From Cladophialophora immunda (taxonomy: Eukaryota > Ascomycota > Eurotiomycetes > Chaetothyriales > Herpotrichiellaceae), in assembly GCF_000835495.1 (NCBI RefSeq), contig NW_015622543.1, forward strand, positions 1,658,239-1,722,238: a stretch of DNA of 64,000 nt. The letters run 5' to 3'. How positions within the stretch are numbered: position 1 is the stretch's first letter; every line of letters starts with the position of its first letter. This document shows, one piece after another, positions 1 to 10,765 of the stretch. The notes beneath the pieces were generated by a model. It had not been told where the DNA came from and searched no databases. It saw only the letters and a list, made by a program, of their open reading frames with translations. The translations under genes and the position numbers were made by a program.

Positions 1-682
1 CCTCCCATGTGTAAAACACCCACGGTGCCATTTCTGGATTTGGGATTATGTTTCTATCATCGAGCATTGGGTAGATGAGGATCTGTTTGGCAAGCGGAGG
101 TTGGAGGCCTTGGTCACGCGCCTTCAGCGCCACGCCGGCCGCCAGACCTCCACCTGCGCTCTCTCCCACAACTGCAATTCTGGAGACGTCGATGTTGAAC
201 TGCGCGGCATGGGTCCGCAGCCAGACGAGGCCTGCGTAGCAATCATCAACGAGTGTAGTGCCCCCGAATTCTGGCGCCCGTCGATACTCCACGCTGAAGA
301 ACGGGACCGACGTTTCCTCCACCTGCCGCGCGATGAACTTGGTAAACAGTTCCACGGTGCCCAAGATCATTCCTCCACCGTGGATATGGAGGACGCCCGC
401 CGTCGCTTTCGAAGGGTTCGGAGCAACGACTGCCCTGACTCTCTTAACAAAGGCGTACACAGGAATCTGATGGCCATCCCCTGCTTGAGCATGGTAGAGG
501 ACACGTTCGACGTTGGGGTACTCTGGCCAAGCACTAATGATTTGTTCAATGGTGGCCTCATAGGTCCGTCGGCGTAGTTGCAGATCATGAAGATTCGCGT
601 CTGCCCCTTGGAAGCTCTCCTTCAAGGGTTCGAACCATTGAGCAAACTCTGGCTGGTAACGGGATGTCAAGTCGGATGCCAT
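1..682 (-). CDS. Alpha/beta hydrolase (HSL/acetyl-esterase type), 3' part outside window
   Basis: The reading frame opens at the ATG at 682 (M-A-S-D-L-T-S) and stays open to the window edge, giving 227 residues without an intron. It shows the oxyanion-hole motif HGGGM near residue 98 and the nucleophile elbow GESAGG near residue 165, the hallmarks of the hormone-sensitive-lipase branch of the alpha/beta hydrolase fold (Abhydrolase_3). The catalytic Asp and His should lie in the missing C-terminal third. Family members hydrolyse short-chain esters or lactones; the substrate cannot be read here. It is transcribed away from the SDR at 1226, with which it shares a 543-bp upstream region. Confidence 0.85.
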   Translation of the reverse strand, partial: MASDLTSRYQPEFAQWFEPLKESFQGADANLHDLQLRRRTYEATIEQIISAWPEYPNVERVLYHAQAGDGHQIPVYAFVKRVRAVVAPNPSKATAGVLHIHGGGMILGTVELFTKFIARQVEETSVPFFSVEYRRAPEFGGTTLVDDCYAGLVWLRTHAAQFNIDVSRIAVVGESAGGGLAAGVALKARDQGLQPPLAKQILIYPMLDDRNIIPNPEMAPWVFYTWE

Positions 683-1225
683 TTTGCTTCATACTTCAGG
701 ACGATGTTTGGTTCTCGCTCTGGAGATGGCTGGGGAGCCCATGATGACCTCCCGCCGTGTTATGCTTTCCACATGGCGTATGCTCAGCTGGACGTGGATT
801 ACGGGTCGACAAGAAGAAGCCATTGCGGTGCCTTCTCCAAGGTAGACTCCGCAGGTCCGAGCACGTCTGAAGTCTCAATTAAGGTTGGTGGCGCACACGG
901 ATCCGGTTGTGCCCACTAAATTCAGGCTTAGCTATTGGTTGACCTGAGATCCACAGAGATTAACCGAGCGCCTCCCCCTCACCCAGGTGAAGCCGTACAC
1001 ACATGAGCTGTCCGTAATCATCTTTTCTGGAGGAGCCTGATACACAAGCTGGCAGTCATCATCCTAGCGAATCTATACGAGGACGTCTATTTCCAGTTTC
1101 TTCGCCTGTTTGATGCATGAAGATACGAGGTCCCTTTTCTGGACATTCTCGACATAATAGAGTGACGGGAAGTAGGCAGGTAACATTGTACCGTCGAAGA
1201 CCAGACAGCCGGCTGCCGATCAATC
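683..1225. promoter_or_regulatory. Divergent intergenic region, hydrolase / SDR
   Basis: This 543-bp gap separates two gene starts that point away from each other, so it must hold both promoters. No repeat or strong operator was recognised by eye. Confidence 0.5.
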
Positions 1226-2045
1226 ATGGCCTCATCCGATTTCGTAGGCAGAGTGGTGCGTCTCGGATATTGATCCCCATCCATATCATGCTTTCGCTGA
1301 CTCCAAGTCTCAGATCACCATCACCGGCGCCGCCAGCGGGATTGGACTCGCTACTGCCGCTTGCCTCGCCTCGCTCGGTGCAACACTGAGTCTCTCGGAC
1401 ATCAATGGACCAGCGCTTGATGCTGCCCTTGCAGAACTGCCGCCACCAGGTGACCCCAAACATAGCCACATGGCCAGCGTCGTCGACGTGCGGCACAGTG
1501 ACTCGGTCAACGCGTGGATCGCCAAGACGGTCGAGACATTCGGCCGCCTCGACGGGGCCGCGAACATCGCGGGCTTTCTCCAAGGCGAGGTCCCTTTCGT
1601 GACCGAAACGGACGAAGGGTTCGCCCAGACGTTCGACGTCAACGTCAAGGGCGTATTCAACTGCATGCGCGCACAGGCGAGGATCATGAAGGACGCTCCG
1701 GGAGGCGGGGCGATCGTCAACACGGCGTCCGTAGGCGGCCTGATTGGGTTTGCTGGCCAGGCGTCATATGTGGCGAGCAAGCATGCCGTCATTGGACTGA
1801 CCAAGACCCTGGCCCGTGAACATTCAAACATTCGCTCCAACGTCGTGGCGCCCGGCCTGGTGGCGACGCCCATGTTGAAGGGTCTGGAGTCCACACGTGG
1901 CGGTTCCATGCCGACTGCCCACACGTGTCTGGACCGCCAGGCAGAGCCCAAGGAGATAGCCGAGGTGGTGGCATTCCTACTAGGCCCAAAGGCGAGCTTC
2001 GTGACGGGCGCAACGTGGACGGTCGATGGCGGTTGGGTTGTTTAG
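1226..2045 (+). CDS. Short-chain dehydrogenase/reductase (SDR), classical type
   Basis: Two exons (1226-1255, 1314-2045) give 253 residues, the usual length of a classical NAD(P)-dependent SDR. The start is fixed because the 58-nt intron (GTGCGT...CAG, branch GCTGAC) joins a 10-residue leader to the cofactor motif. Visible motifs are TGAASGIG (residues 14-21), NIAG (94-97, a variant of NNAG), the active-site pair Y162/K166 in YVASK with the Ser in the NTASVGG strand, and a C-terminal VDGGW. The protein ends in WVV, so no peroxisomal tag is present. The likely role is reversible oxidation of a secondary alcohol; the substrate is unknown. Confidence 0.88.
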
Positions 2046-2364
2046 ATTAGATTGATCTGGAGAATGTAGGAATATGACAACTTCCATGGCAAGTGTTGTG
2101 CAATTTTCTTTCGGTCTTTCAGTCGGTCCAGACCGTCATGAAATGACTCTCGTTCAGTCCTTGGAATCTATCTTTTCTAAATGAAGCCACAACAATCATA
2201 GCTCCGTAAATGAGAAGAATTTGGGAATCGATCTTTTTAAGGAAGGGTGGATGCCAAAAAGTTTTAGGATTTCATAGTTTTCTCCCATGACTCTAGCCCC
2301 CTGGACTACCTTCGGTGGTCATGGTTACAGAGTGAGAAGAACTCTGCAGAGGTTCAAGTCGGAT
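2046..2364. other. Convergent intergenic region
   Basis: The 3' ends of two convergent SDR genes face each other across 319 bp. Nothing beyond untranslated and terminator sequence is expected, and no gene was seen. Confidence 0.4.
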
Positions 2365-3518
2365 TTATCGCGCCAGCCATCCACCGTCCACAGGAACTCC
2401 AGCTCCTGTCACCCAGCTTGCGCCTTCTCCCGCAAGGAAGACCGCAACGCGCGAGACGTCCTCTACCCTACCCACCCGGCCCCACGGGAGTGCATCAGAT
2501 CTAGATTTGGTAATTCAAGTCGTCAGCTTTGGAGACATCCATTGATATCGCAGTCCCACACAAGCCTATCCAGAACACAGGGGGTTAGGTCTGTATATAA
2601 ACTCACAAAGCATTGACTACACTTTCCTTGCCACCTTCGGCATTCGCGTACATGCCTTCAAGAATGTGTGTGTCGGCGAAGCCTGGCAGGATGGCGTTAA
2701 CGTGAATCCCGTCTTTTGCATATTCTAGCGCGGCCGTTCGCGTAATCTGGAGCACTCCCCCTTTGCTCGCGCAGTAGCTGGAAAAGAACGGGTAACCCGA
2801 GACCGACAGGATGGACCCTAGGTTGATGATCCAGCCACGGTGTACGTCGGACGTCGCGCCCGTGGCGGTGCGCGAGAACTCGGGCGAGGGCTCTTGCGAG
2901 AGGAACTGGGCCAAGGCGTATTTGCAGCCGAGCCAGACGCCGCGGGCATTGACAGCGTGGGTGGCGTCGAAGATGGCGAGGGGAGTCTCGTGGATTCTCC
3001 GTCGAACTCCACTGGGATTCAGATTTTTGTTGATCTCGGCACCGATTCCTGGATTGGGCTTCAGGATCGTGGCTTTGGCAAGAAAGAAGAGAGGGAGTGA
3101 AAAGCAGTCGAGTACCCGACTCTGCGAAGCAATCACTGTACTTACCGGCATTGTTCACCATGATATCCAAACGGCCATACTTCTCCACCGTAAACGCGAC
3201 CGCATCTTTGACACTCTCCTCGTCTGTCACGTCGCATTTGACGTACTCGGCTCTCCGTAGTCCATTCTTCTCACTGGGCCACTTCACATTGAGGAGGTCA
3301 GCTGTCGGAGTTGTTAGGTCACTATCCTTGAGGATCTGCGCAATGTTGGGCTGCTGCTGTGGCTCAGGTTTTAGGTCCGCCGAGACCACATAGGCACCGG
3401 CCGCAGCATATGCCTCTGCAATAGCACGACCTAATCCAGACGATGCACCCGTTATAAGGGCGATCTTATTAGTGAGCGAACTGATGGAGCCGATGGGAGA
3501 TGGTTGACCCATTTTCAT
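2365..3518 (-). CDS. Short-chain dehydrogenase/reductase (SDR)
   Basis: Three exons on the minus strand (3518-3146, 3048-2607, 2500-2365) give about 316 residues. The cofactor motif TGASSGLG lies at residues 23-30. NNAG is split by the first intron (donor GTAAGT). The catalytic YCASK has Y216 and K220, and the end is VDGGWLAR. The third exon is required, because without it the frame stops right after VVNAL and the GASWVTG/DGGW tail would be lost. It is somewhat longer than classical SDRs because of a linker of about 50 residues after the first beta strands. An alternative start lies at 3512. It is divergent from the beta-lactamase-like gene. Confidence 0.85.
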
Positions 3519-4278
3519 GAAGTATGTTGAGCGGAAATGTAGAAAACACGACAAGAAACAAATATCTGGGGAGTATAAAGGGCGGAGAGCGACTTCACTT
3601 GACATTTCATAACAACACCGACAGGCCTATCCCATACCAAGACATCGAACGTCTCGCAGAATACCCCAACCTGTAGTTGTGCCCTTTTGCTTGCTCGTAC
3701 AGGCGAACTCGGTTCCTGGCGGCATCAGTAAATGAGGGGAAACGGAACCGGCTATGCATGAACTCTTGAGGCTCTGGGTTTGCCAGAATGACATACGATG
3801 GACTAATATTTGGGGTAGAAAATGTTTCTAATTTCCTCGAATGAGGTCCTTCTCTGGTGGGGTTAGAAACCGAATGCTATGTGCTTTAAACATGTGTAAA
3901 AGCGAGTCTTTGGTCGGCTCTGGATACGACAGTCCGATGTTGGATGTGGTCTACAGTGGTCGATTCAGGGCAAAACGTGGAAAATGGAATTTTAATTCAC
4001 GGTTGGCAAAGCGAATGGTCTGCATCTGAAAAGACCTCAAGGCGAATTTGCAATGAAAAAAATAATGTTCTATTGACGGCGTTGTGCCACCCCTGCTGTC
4101 AGCGACTCATTATTGAAGTGAGGGCAGATATGATTTCAAGAGGTGCACTCGCTTGTAATGCTCATCTACAATATCGATTCGCACGGTTCTACATCTTGGC
4201 GAGTCGACCTCGAAGTGGTCCAAGATCGATGGAAGGTTCCAATCTGCGTACAGCCCTGACTCTGGACTCCGTGACACT

Positions 4279-4294
4279 GTCGACCCGGATCCGC
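4279..4294 (+). repeat. Direct repeat copy 1 (GTCGACCCGGWTCCGC)
   Basis: The 16-mer GTCGACCCGGATCCGC recurs at 4359-4374 with one mismatch (A to T). Each copy centres on a CGG-N2-CCG dyad. The copies are 80 bp apart on the same strand and about 120-215 bp upstream of the serine hydrolase start, as expected for paired regulator sites. Confidence 0.55.
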
Positions 4295-4358
4295 AAACAG
4301 TATCATTATAACCCAGTAGACGTGCATAAATATCGACTCTTTACAAATGGAGGTTGCG

Positions 4359-4374
4359 GTCGACCCGGTTCCGC
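4359..4374 (+). repeat. Direct repeat copy 2 (GTCGACCCGGWTCCGC)
   Basis: This is the second copy of the 16-mer, with CGGTTCCG at its core. See the copy at 4279-4294. Confidence 0.55.
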
Positions 4375-4495
4375 CCGATATGGCTAACCGAGAATGCAGG
4401 AACATACTGCTCTGGTTTATCTCTCCCCGTCGCATCAGCGGGCCATGATCAACCTCGCTCAGTACTGATCTGCTAACGCATCCGCGGCATTCGTC

Positions 4496-6154
4496 ATGGC
4501 GAAGATCGCATCTGAAGCGGCCGAAAAGCTCAAAGCTACGATCGACGCAATAACCTCAGACCCTCAAGGGCCACCTGGTGTGGTTTGCGCGGCGGTCAAC
4601 AGGAATGGCCAGCGTATTTTCGAGCATGCATCTGGCAAAATGGGCGCTGGCATCGACAAACCCATGACAGCGGACAATGTCTTCTGGATTGCGAGCTGCA
4701 CCAAGGTGATTACGGGCATTGCTTGCATGCAACTGGTCGAACAGGGCAAGTTGAGTCTTGACGACTCGGACCAGGTGGAGAAGCTTGCACCGGTGAGACC
4801 TTGAGCTGCATTTAGGGAGATTTGAGAGGAGCCCGGGGGTGTTGATATTCTTGATAGGAGTTAAAAGCCGTACAAGTCTTGGACAATGGCCGACTCGTGC
4901 CCAAGAAGAAAAGCATTACGTTGAGGATGTTGCTGACACACACTGGTATGTTCAAGAGCCGGAGTTCAAAGCTTGACAAATTACGGGGCATTGAAGACTG
5001 ATATTCACAGCTGGGTTTGGCTATACGTTCTTTTCGCAGTCATTAAACGAATGGGCGGGCGCCATCGGCCTTGACGAGTTCTCCGGCTCGTATCACGACT
5101 ATCTCTCCCAGCCACTTATTCACCAACCCGGCGAGAGGTGGGAGTACGGGATTAACATCGACTGGGCGGGCCAACTTGTCGAACGCGTCTCGGGTCTCAA
5201 GCTGAATGACTACTTTCACCAGCATATTTTCAAGCCCCTTGGTCTGAGCCATATCAGCATGTTCCCCACCGACGAGATGAAGCAAGCCCTCGCTTATATG
5301 AACGTTAAATCGGTCGATGGCGCGTACGGGTTGAATCGTGATGGACATCTCTACCGACGACCGTTGACGGCCTCGAGTAAGGAGGACATCAACAGCACCT
5401 TCCACGCCGGTGGTGCTGGGCTGTTTTCTACGCCGGGGGATTTTCTCGAGGTTGTCGCGACGCTATTAAACGATGGTCTTCATCCTGGCACAGGAAACCG
5501 GATCCTGAAAAAGGAGACCGTCGAGGCCATGTTCACGAACCAGATCCCAGACATGCCGAACTTTGCCAGACAGGTGAGAAGGACACTGGGGATCCATCTT
5601 GAACTCTCAAAATCTGATCATGCATGGTTCTCCATAGGGCATCAATTCGACGAAGCCATGGCTGGTCAATCCGATCCCTGAAATCTATCCCGAACCACCC
5701 GATGTCCCACAGGGCTGGGGGTTGACCTTCTTTCTGCACCTAAAAGACGGCATGTTGCATAGCGCGGGCACAGGCTGGTGGTCGGGTATGTTTTCGCGTC
5801 CTACCATTCCACAGGCATCTTGCGGAAGCCTCGCCTTGCACACACTGACGCCCGTCTCTCGTATCTAGGATTGCCAAACCTGTACTGGTGGGTCGACCGC
5901 AAACGAGTAAGTTCCACCCGCAGCAGAGACTGGAAGGGATGGAATGAGTATCACTAACCAAACCCGCGCGTTAAATCAGGGACTTGGTGGCATTGTCTTC
6001 TCGCAGATAATCCCCTCCGGTAAGCGGTCTCACCTTCGATTGCAAATATAAAGAATCTGGTGCATTGGCTGACATTATTTACGTTTCAGGCGATCTGAAC
6101 ATAGCCGGGGTTTGGGTGCAGTTCGAAGCCGCAATGCTGCAGAACCTAGAGTGA
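4496..6154 (+). CDS. Beta-lactamase-fold serine hydrolase/acyltransferase (class C, EstB/LovD-like)
   Basis: Seven exons (4496-4792, 4858-4945, 5011-5573, 5638-5785, 5869-5906, 5980-6019, 6090-6154) give 412 residues with all phases consistent. The nucleophile motif SCTK has Ser67 and Lys70, the second-box tyrosine lies in YGIN (Tyr174), and the third box is HSAGTGWW in place of KTG. This is the layout of the penicillin-binding-protein-like esterases and of the fungal acyltransferase LovD. No signal peptide is visible, so a cytosolic esterase or acyl transfer role is likelier than antibiotic breakdown. The substrate is unknown. It is divergent from an SDR. Confidence 0.88.
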
Positions 6155-7216
6155 TTTCTGCCAAAAGGTGAGAACATCTTCGACCAAGGATTCGCGGTAT
6201 CTTCCCAGACTCGTGGTCGATCCAAGCGAGCTACAGGGAAGGGAGCTGGTGAGGATCTCACCACTCTCTTCGAGCAACGATACTTCCTCAGGTTCGTTCC
6301 AGGCGGCAAACTATCACCAATTGAACCCTCTCCGTCGAGTGGCGGAGCGAATCGTCCCCAAACTCGCAAGCTCGGATCGCATCCATTGATATTTGCAATA
6401 GAGTCTTGATTCCGTAGTCTGTACTCGAGGGACTCGTTATCTCCCTCCTGAACTTGAGACGACGAAGCCTTCGCCTGAAGCTTCTTTTCTAAAGGATGGG
6501 TGGTGACTCTGCGATGGGGGAGGTCTCTTGGGGAGGACGGTGGCTGTTACCATAGTCGATTTGTTTCTGGCCCTACACGCCTTTCAGTTCCTGACTACCT
6601 TACCTAGAGGTATAAATAGCGGTTGCCCCGACTTTGGGTAAATGGCTGGACGGGTGCTTCTTAGCCCCATACCCCTGCTCCCCATCCCCCAGGGTTAGGT
6701 ACCTACAAGTAGGTAGCTAAGGGGGGTTACCGAACTAAACGGCACGTGGAGGATGGCGCCCTCGTGGCCCTCTACGGCGGGGCTCTATTTCGGCTAAATC
6801 ACCTGCTTACTGGGAAAAAAGACCCCCCAACCACTGTTATCAGCCAATTGACAAGCCGTTGCTGAGGGGCAACTATCAGCTACGAGCAGACTAACTACTG
6901 TGGTGCTGGAACCTGCCTAGAGACCTACCCAGGTCCTTGTAGGCAGCTTCTGTACCTAGCTCAACGCTTGAGGACAACTAACAGCGCAGTCTCGACTACT
7001 CGGTACTGCGTGGTCAAAACCAACACCTGTCGAATCTCTCTCCTGTTTTTCGTCATCAGGAACTTGATCTGCTTTTTCCTTTCCCTTGTCGGGGGCTTTC
7101 CCATTGCTTTGTGGGTTTCTTTTTGCGCAATATTCTTCTTAGTTTTTCACTGCTTGCCCTTGTCTTCACCCTCTCCATACTCCGATATTTCGACCGACCA
7201 CCGGCCGACCGAGACC
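6155..7216. other. Intergenic region with TAGGTA/TACCTA-rich stretch
   Basis: No gene was found in this 1,062-bp region. From about 6590 to 6960 it is rich in short TACCTA/TAGGTA words, for example AGGTACCTACAAGTAGGTAG near 6695. The part next to 7217 is pyrimidine-rich, as in fungal core promoters. Confidence 0.5.
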
Positions 7217-8197
7217 ATGCATGTCGCTTCCCTTCTCCTCCTCCCCCTGCTGGTCGCAGCAGACCAGGTGCCCTTGAAAGAAAAGGCCGCAGGCTGGTTC
7301 GATAAGGCCAAGTCCTTCATCCCCAGCGGCGGCGGCGGCGCAGCACCTGCGGTCTCGGTGCCTGTCCCTCCCAACCCAGTCGAGGCGGGCGCGGCCAAGG
7401 TCGCTGAGAACAAGGTCGAGAAGATCAATGTCCGCAACTGGCAGCGCAAATTGTCCCCCAAGCCGGACACCGAGGAGGAATGGATGATATATTTGACGGG
7501 AGGCAATAAGACGTGCTTTGGCAGATGTGGTCCTGTCGATACCGTGTGGAATGTATGTACACCACCACCCCTGCCCAACTCAAAGAACACTCTTGCGACT
7601 TTCATTGCGATTGGTAATTGACCTCTGTCCTCTCGCTGCGTCTAGGAATCCGTCCCCTTGTTGACCGCATTACCCCAACCGGCGGGCTCCCCTCCGCTCA
7701 TCCTGGGTCTGCTCGACTGCGAAAAGGACGAGGTGCTGTGCACGGCGTGGGCGTCGGGCGTGCCTGTCATCTACCACTTCCTGCTGCCCAAGCAGTCGGA
7801 GCAGGGGGCGAAGACGCCGCTCCACATCATCCCGCTCAACGTCTCGACCATCACCGTCTCGGACATCACCAGCCTGCCTCGCGCCTCCAAGTCGCGGTAC
7901 CTGGAATACCCCGAGTACACGGGCCTGCTGCACCCCATTGACGGGCTGCTCGCCAAGGTCGGCGTGCTCCAGCCCTTTGGGTACTTCATGTGGGCGCTGG
8001 GCACCATGCCCTCGTGGATGATGATGCTGGGCATCAGTTTCATCTCCCGCCAGATCATGAGCCGGAGGATGGGTGCTGGCCGCGGCATCCCTGCGGCCGG
8101 TGACGCCCAGCAGCCCGCCGCTCCCAGGGTTGCGCCGGCGGCTCCTGCCTCGCAGCCCAAGGCTGGCGGCGGTGGGAGTGCGCGCAAGAGGAAGTAA
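7217..8197 (+). CDS. Conserved fungal secretory-pathway membrane protein, thioredoxin-like
   Basis: Two exons (7217-7552, 7646-8197) give 295 residues. The N-terminus is a clear signal peptide (MHVASLLLLPLLVAA). A conserved central region follows, with the strand-like MIYLTGGN and a cysteine cluster CFGRC near residue 97. Near residues 235-255 lies a membrane segment rich in Met, Trp and Leu, and the tail is basic and Ala/Pro-rich (ARKRK end). Related fungal proteins look like ER-resident single-pass proteins with a thioredoxin-like lumenal domain, often mislabelled peptidyl-tRNA hydrolase. The redox CxxC is replaced by C-x3-C, so disulfide chemistry is doubtful. The start matches the signal peptide; an in-frame upstream extension is ignored. 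Confidence 0.75.
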
Positions 8198-8591
8198 AGG
8201 ACGGAAAAAGGGGGAGAGCGGTGACTATGGCGTGGCGGAAAGATTCTGAATGAACGAGAAGGATGAATGGATTTAATGTTGTGGACGTCCTATATCGAGT
8301 TGGGACATCATCGACATCATACCACCACCACCAGCTAAAAGTGCCATTTATTTGTCTCATGTTGTTGTCATCATCACCTTTCTTGAATCCAGCATGGACC
8401 TGGCTAGCCCGCTTGACACTGGATGTAGAATAGCCCTCCTAATATCCGGCACACCAAGAGCTCATATCGCAGCTGCGCTAAAATACTCATTTCACTTTCT
8501 TCAGGTCTGAATGAACTGGGCAATCACCTTGAACCTCGCACCTTGTGTCTTTTGTCTCGTCTGTCCCTCACCATCCCATCATGCTACCACC
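8198..8591. other. Convergent intergenic region
   Basis: This 394-bp stretch lies between the 3' ends of the membrane protein gene and the frataxin gene. No gene or notable structure was seen. Confidence 0.4.
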
Positions 8592-9426
8592 CTATGGTGC
8601 AGTGCTGGCTCCACTCTTCGCAGGTCCGTCGCGACCCTCGTTAACGTCACTCTCCCCTTCGTCGTCGTGCCTGAGCTCAACGCCCAGCTCCCTCTTCAGC
8701 AAGTCGCTCAGATTGCTCCCGTCCCGCAGGTAGATCCACTTGGCGCCGCTCTGGCCGTCGTCGCCGAGGTCGACGGTTGAGTCGGCCTTCTCTTGCTGCG
8801 AGTCGCCGGGCACGACCCAGTCGTAGCGCTTGGGGCCGGATACCGGGGAGGAGAGCCAGATCTGTTTGTTCGGCGGCTGTTTGTTGATCACGTATGTGCC
8901 GTGCTTCGGGTGGGTGATTGTGAGCACGCCGGCCTAGAGAGTAGGAGAATGGAGAGCAGTCCATTAGTTGTGTGCCCCAAGTCAAGGAGAGTTAGAAGCG
9001 AAAGTGTCAGGTTAAGGGCGGGCGCTGGTGAAAGGTATACGTGACAGTCACAGTCGTCGTATTGTTACGTACCGAGAATTCCGCCTCTATGCCCTCCGAG
9101 CTGCTCTCCGCAAGCTCTTCCATAGCCAGCACCAGGGTGTTTAGATACTGGTCAGCGATCTCGTGATACTCGGAATCCGAGATCTGGGCCGCGCCGGCTG
9201 GGGTGCCATGTGTCGGTTCAGTGTTGGGAGGGCTCGGGTCGCTGCTGTCTGGTTGCAGCCCCTTCAAAGGTCTAGTGAGGGTAGTGGAAAAAGGGGCTTT
9301 TTGACGGGAGACTGAGAGGAGAGAAGGCGAAGCAGGAATGGCCAGACGTTGTGAAGGAGGGGGACATGGTCGGCGAAGGAGGACGCTTGGTCGCGTGGAG
9401 CGGAGGAGAAGTCGGCTTGCTTTCAT
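8592..9426 (-). CDS. YFH1: Frataxin, mitochondrial iron-sulfur assembly factor
   Basis: Two exons (9426-9073, 8933-8592) give 231 residues. The first 70 or so residues form an Arg/Ser-rich mitochondrial presequence. The frataxin fold follows: the acidic first helix ([15 protein letters not shown]), then [13 protein letters not shown] and the conserved [14 protein letters not shown] and YDW strand motifs, and a last helix ending LKRELGVEL. Frataxin regulates cysteine desulfurase in the ISU Fe-S assembly complex in the mitochondrial matrix. The intron sits between FS and AGVL in phase 0. A Gly/Glu/Asp-rich tail of about 25 residues extends past the usual end. This is a core gene, not part of the accessory cluster. 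Confidence 0.93.
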
Positions 9427-10495
9427 GATTGTAAGGGCGCTCAAAGTCTGACGCGGTTCCTTACAACAAAGAAGTCGTAGACAAGAACAATCTGCCGCGC
9501 CCACGCTTTGGAGAGGATCGTAAAAAGTTCGTGGTCAGGCTAAAGATCTCTATGAAGTGTCTGCCATTGAGTTGAGCTGGAAAGTCGAAGGTGCACAGCA
9601 GCGAATGACGAATGACGACAGGGTCAATCGGTTCGGCAGACTTCAAGCTCGGAGCTTCATGATTGGTGGAATGTTTCGGTTGCGGTGCTTCCACGAGACT
9701 GCCAAACATTGCCAGAAAATTCCTACAGAACCTGCACCTTGAACTGTAGTCTACTTTAAAATTCGAAGTATATCAAAGCATTGAAGTAACTAGTTGTACA
9801 GCTATCAAAGGGGCTCCAGATATCCTTTGGTAACCACTCAAACAAACCAAGGCTGGCTGGCTTGCTCAAATTTGCTGAGCTGAACTTGTCCAGTGTCGCA
9901 CCTGACAGCACCGCGGTCACAAGACCGCATCCATAAATCCGTTATAGATCCTCAATCAACTTCCTCTTGTTCCAAGTCTTAGCATCCATCTGCCAAAAGC
10001 GCTGTAGCTCACGGACGACTGCTTGCCCCAGCGCTTCTTTAAAGCGGCTCAAAGCCAGAACATCACAACTCTCACCACTCATACCCGAGACTGATCACGA
10101 GATGTGTTGTGAATACATCGTTCATGGTATAGATACCAGCTCCACTCAGCTCTCGTTTCGTCTTGTAGAATTCCCAGCTCCCGTGACTCCGATAAGCTGC
10201 AGCTCTGCTCGATGGTGGCTTCACATATCCACACAGTACGATTCGGAGTAAGTGCGAGGAGAGGGTAGTATTCGCGGAGAGGTCATGAAATCAAGTGGAT
10301 GCATTGCAATGGCTCGTGGCGAAGTAGTAGTTGAGTTTATCTCTTCGGGGTCGACGAGAGCAGCAATCTGCCTTCCACCACCCAGCGTGGTTGATAATTG
10401 CGGCGGCATTTTGCAGAGCTGGACGGGGGGAAGTGGCCGAGTTTATTCGTCGGACCTTGTGCAGATGTCTCTCCATAGCTCGCTGCAATGCGCCC
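9427..10495. other. Intergenic region, possible decayed coding remnant
   Basis: This 1,069-bp region holds no intact gene. The minus strand around 10165-10195 reads GVTGAGNST, similar to the P-loop of fungal GVTGAGKST GTPases. At 9950-10095 it reads a 46-codon open stretch beginning MSGESCDVLALSRF. Stops and frame changes separate them, so a dead gene is possible but unproven. Confidence 0.3.
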
Positions 10496-10765
10496 TTATT
10501 TGCTCAGGTCCTGCGCTTTCGATTCGACGTAGAAGCCCGGGTCCGGGACTCGTTCCTGGTGTATCTCTTGTTTCGTCAGAGGTTCATCCACTTCCGACAC
10601 CGCGACTAGCTCTTTGACTTTCATTATTTGGCCAGCGACTGAAGGCGTGACGGGATGAAACACAGTTGCCATCCGTTTGCGTAGGCCGAGTGCTTTGAGA
10701 ACGTTTCCAGATTTCGCTGGGAGGCCAATGGCAGATCGGATCAAGGTAATGCGGAAGTAGGTCAT
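10496..10765 (-). CDS. MRPL33: Mitochondrial large-subunit ribosomal protein uL30m
   Basis: A single exon encodes 89 residues. The sequence [26 protein letters not shown] and [12 protein letters not shown] is the bacterial L30 fold as found in fungal mitochondrial uL30m (yeast Mrpl33). The C-terminal PDPGFYVE is typical of filamentous fungi. It sits on the surface of the mitochondrial 54S subunit. There is no separate cleavable presequence, as usual for this small protein. The complete gene is shorter than many hypothetical-gene cut-offs and easily missed. Confidence 0.93.
   Translation of the reverse strand: MTYFRITLIRSAIGLPAKSGNVLKALGLRKRMATVFHPVTPSVAGQIMKVKELVAVSEVDEPLTKQEIHQERVPDPGFYVESKAQDLSK

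Larger units (their letters stand above)
3519..4495. promoter_or_regulatory. Divergent promoter region with CGG-N2-CCG dyads
   Basis: This 977-bp region lies between the SDR start (3518, minus) and the serine hydrolase start (4496, plus). It contains three CGG-N2-CCG dyads: CGGAACCG at 3743, CGGATCCG at 4286 and CGGTTCCG at 4366. The last two lie inside a 16-bp direct repeat listed separately. CGG half-sites are what Zn2Cys6 regulators bind, so these are candidate operators. Confidence 0.45.

Noticed and set aside
1310..1951. 213-codon minus-strand open frame opposite the SDR
   Set aside because: It is antisense to well-supported SDR motifs, has no family motif of its own, and reflects GC-rich codon usage of the true gene.
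10150..10200. P-loop-like GVTGAGNST on the minus strand
   Set aside because: The invariant Lys is Asn, stops follow within a few codons, and no switch or guanine-specificity motif could be found, so it was only noted as a possible relic.
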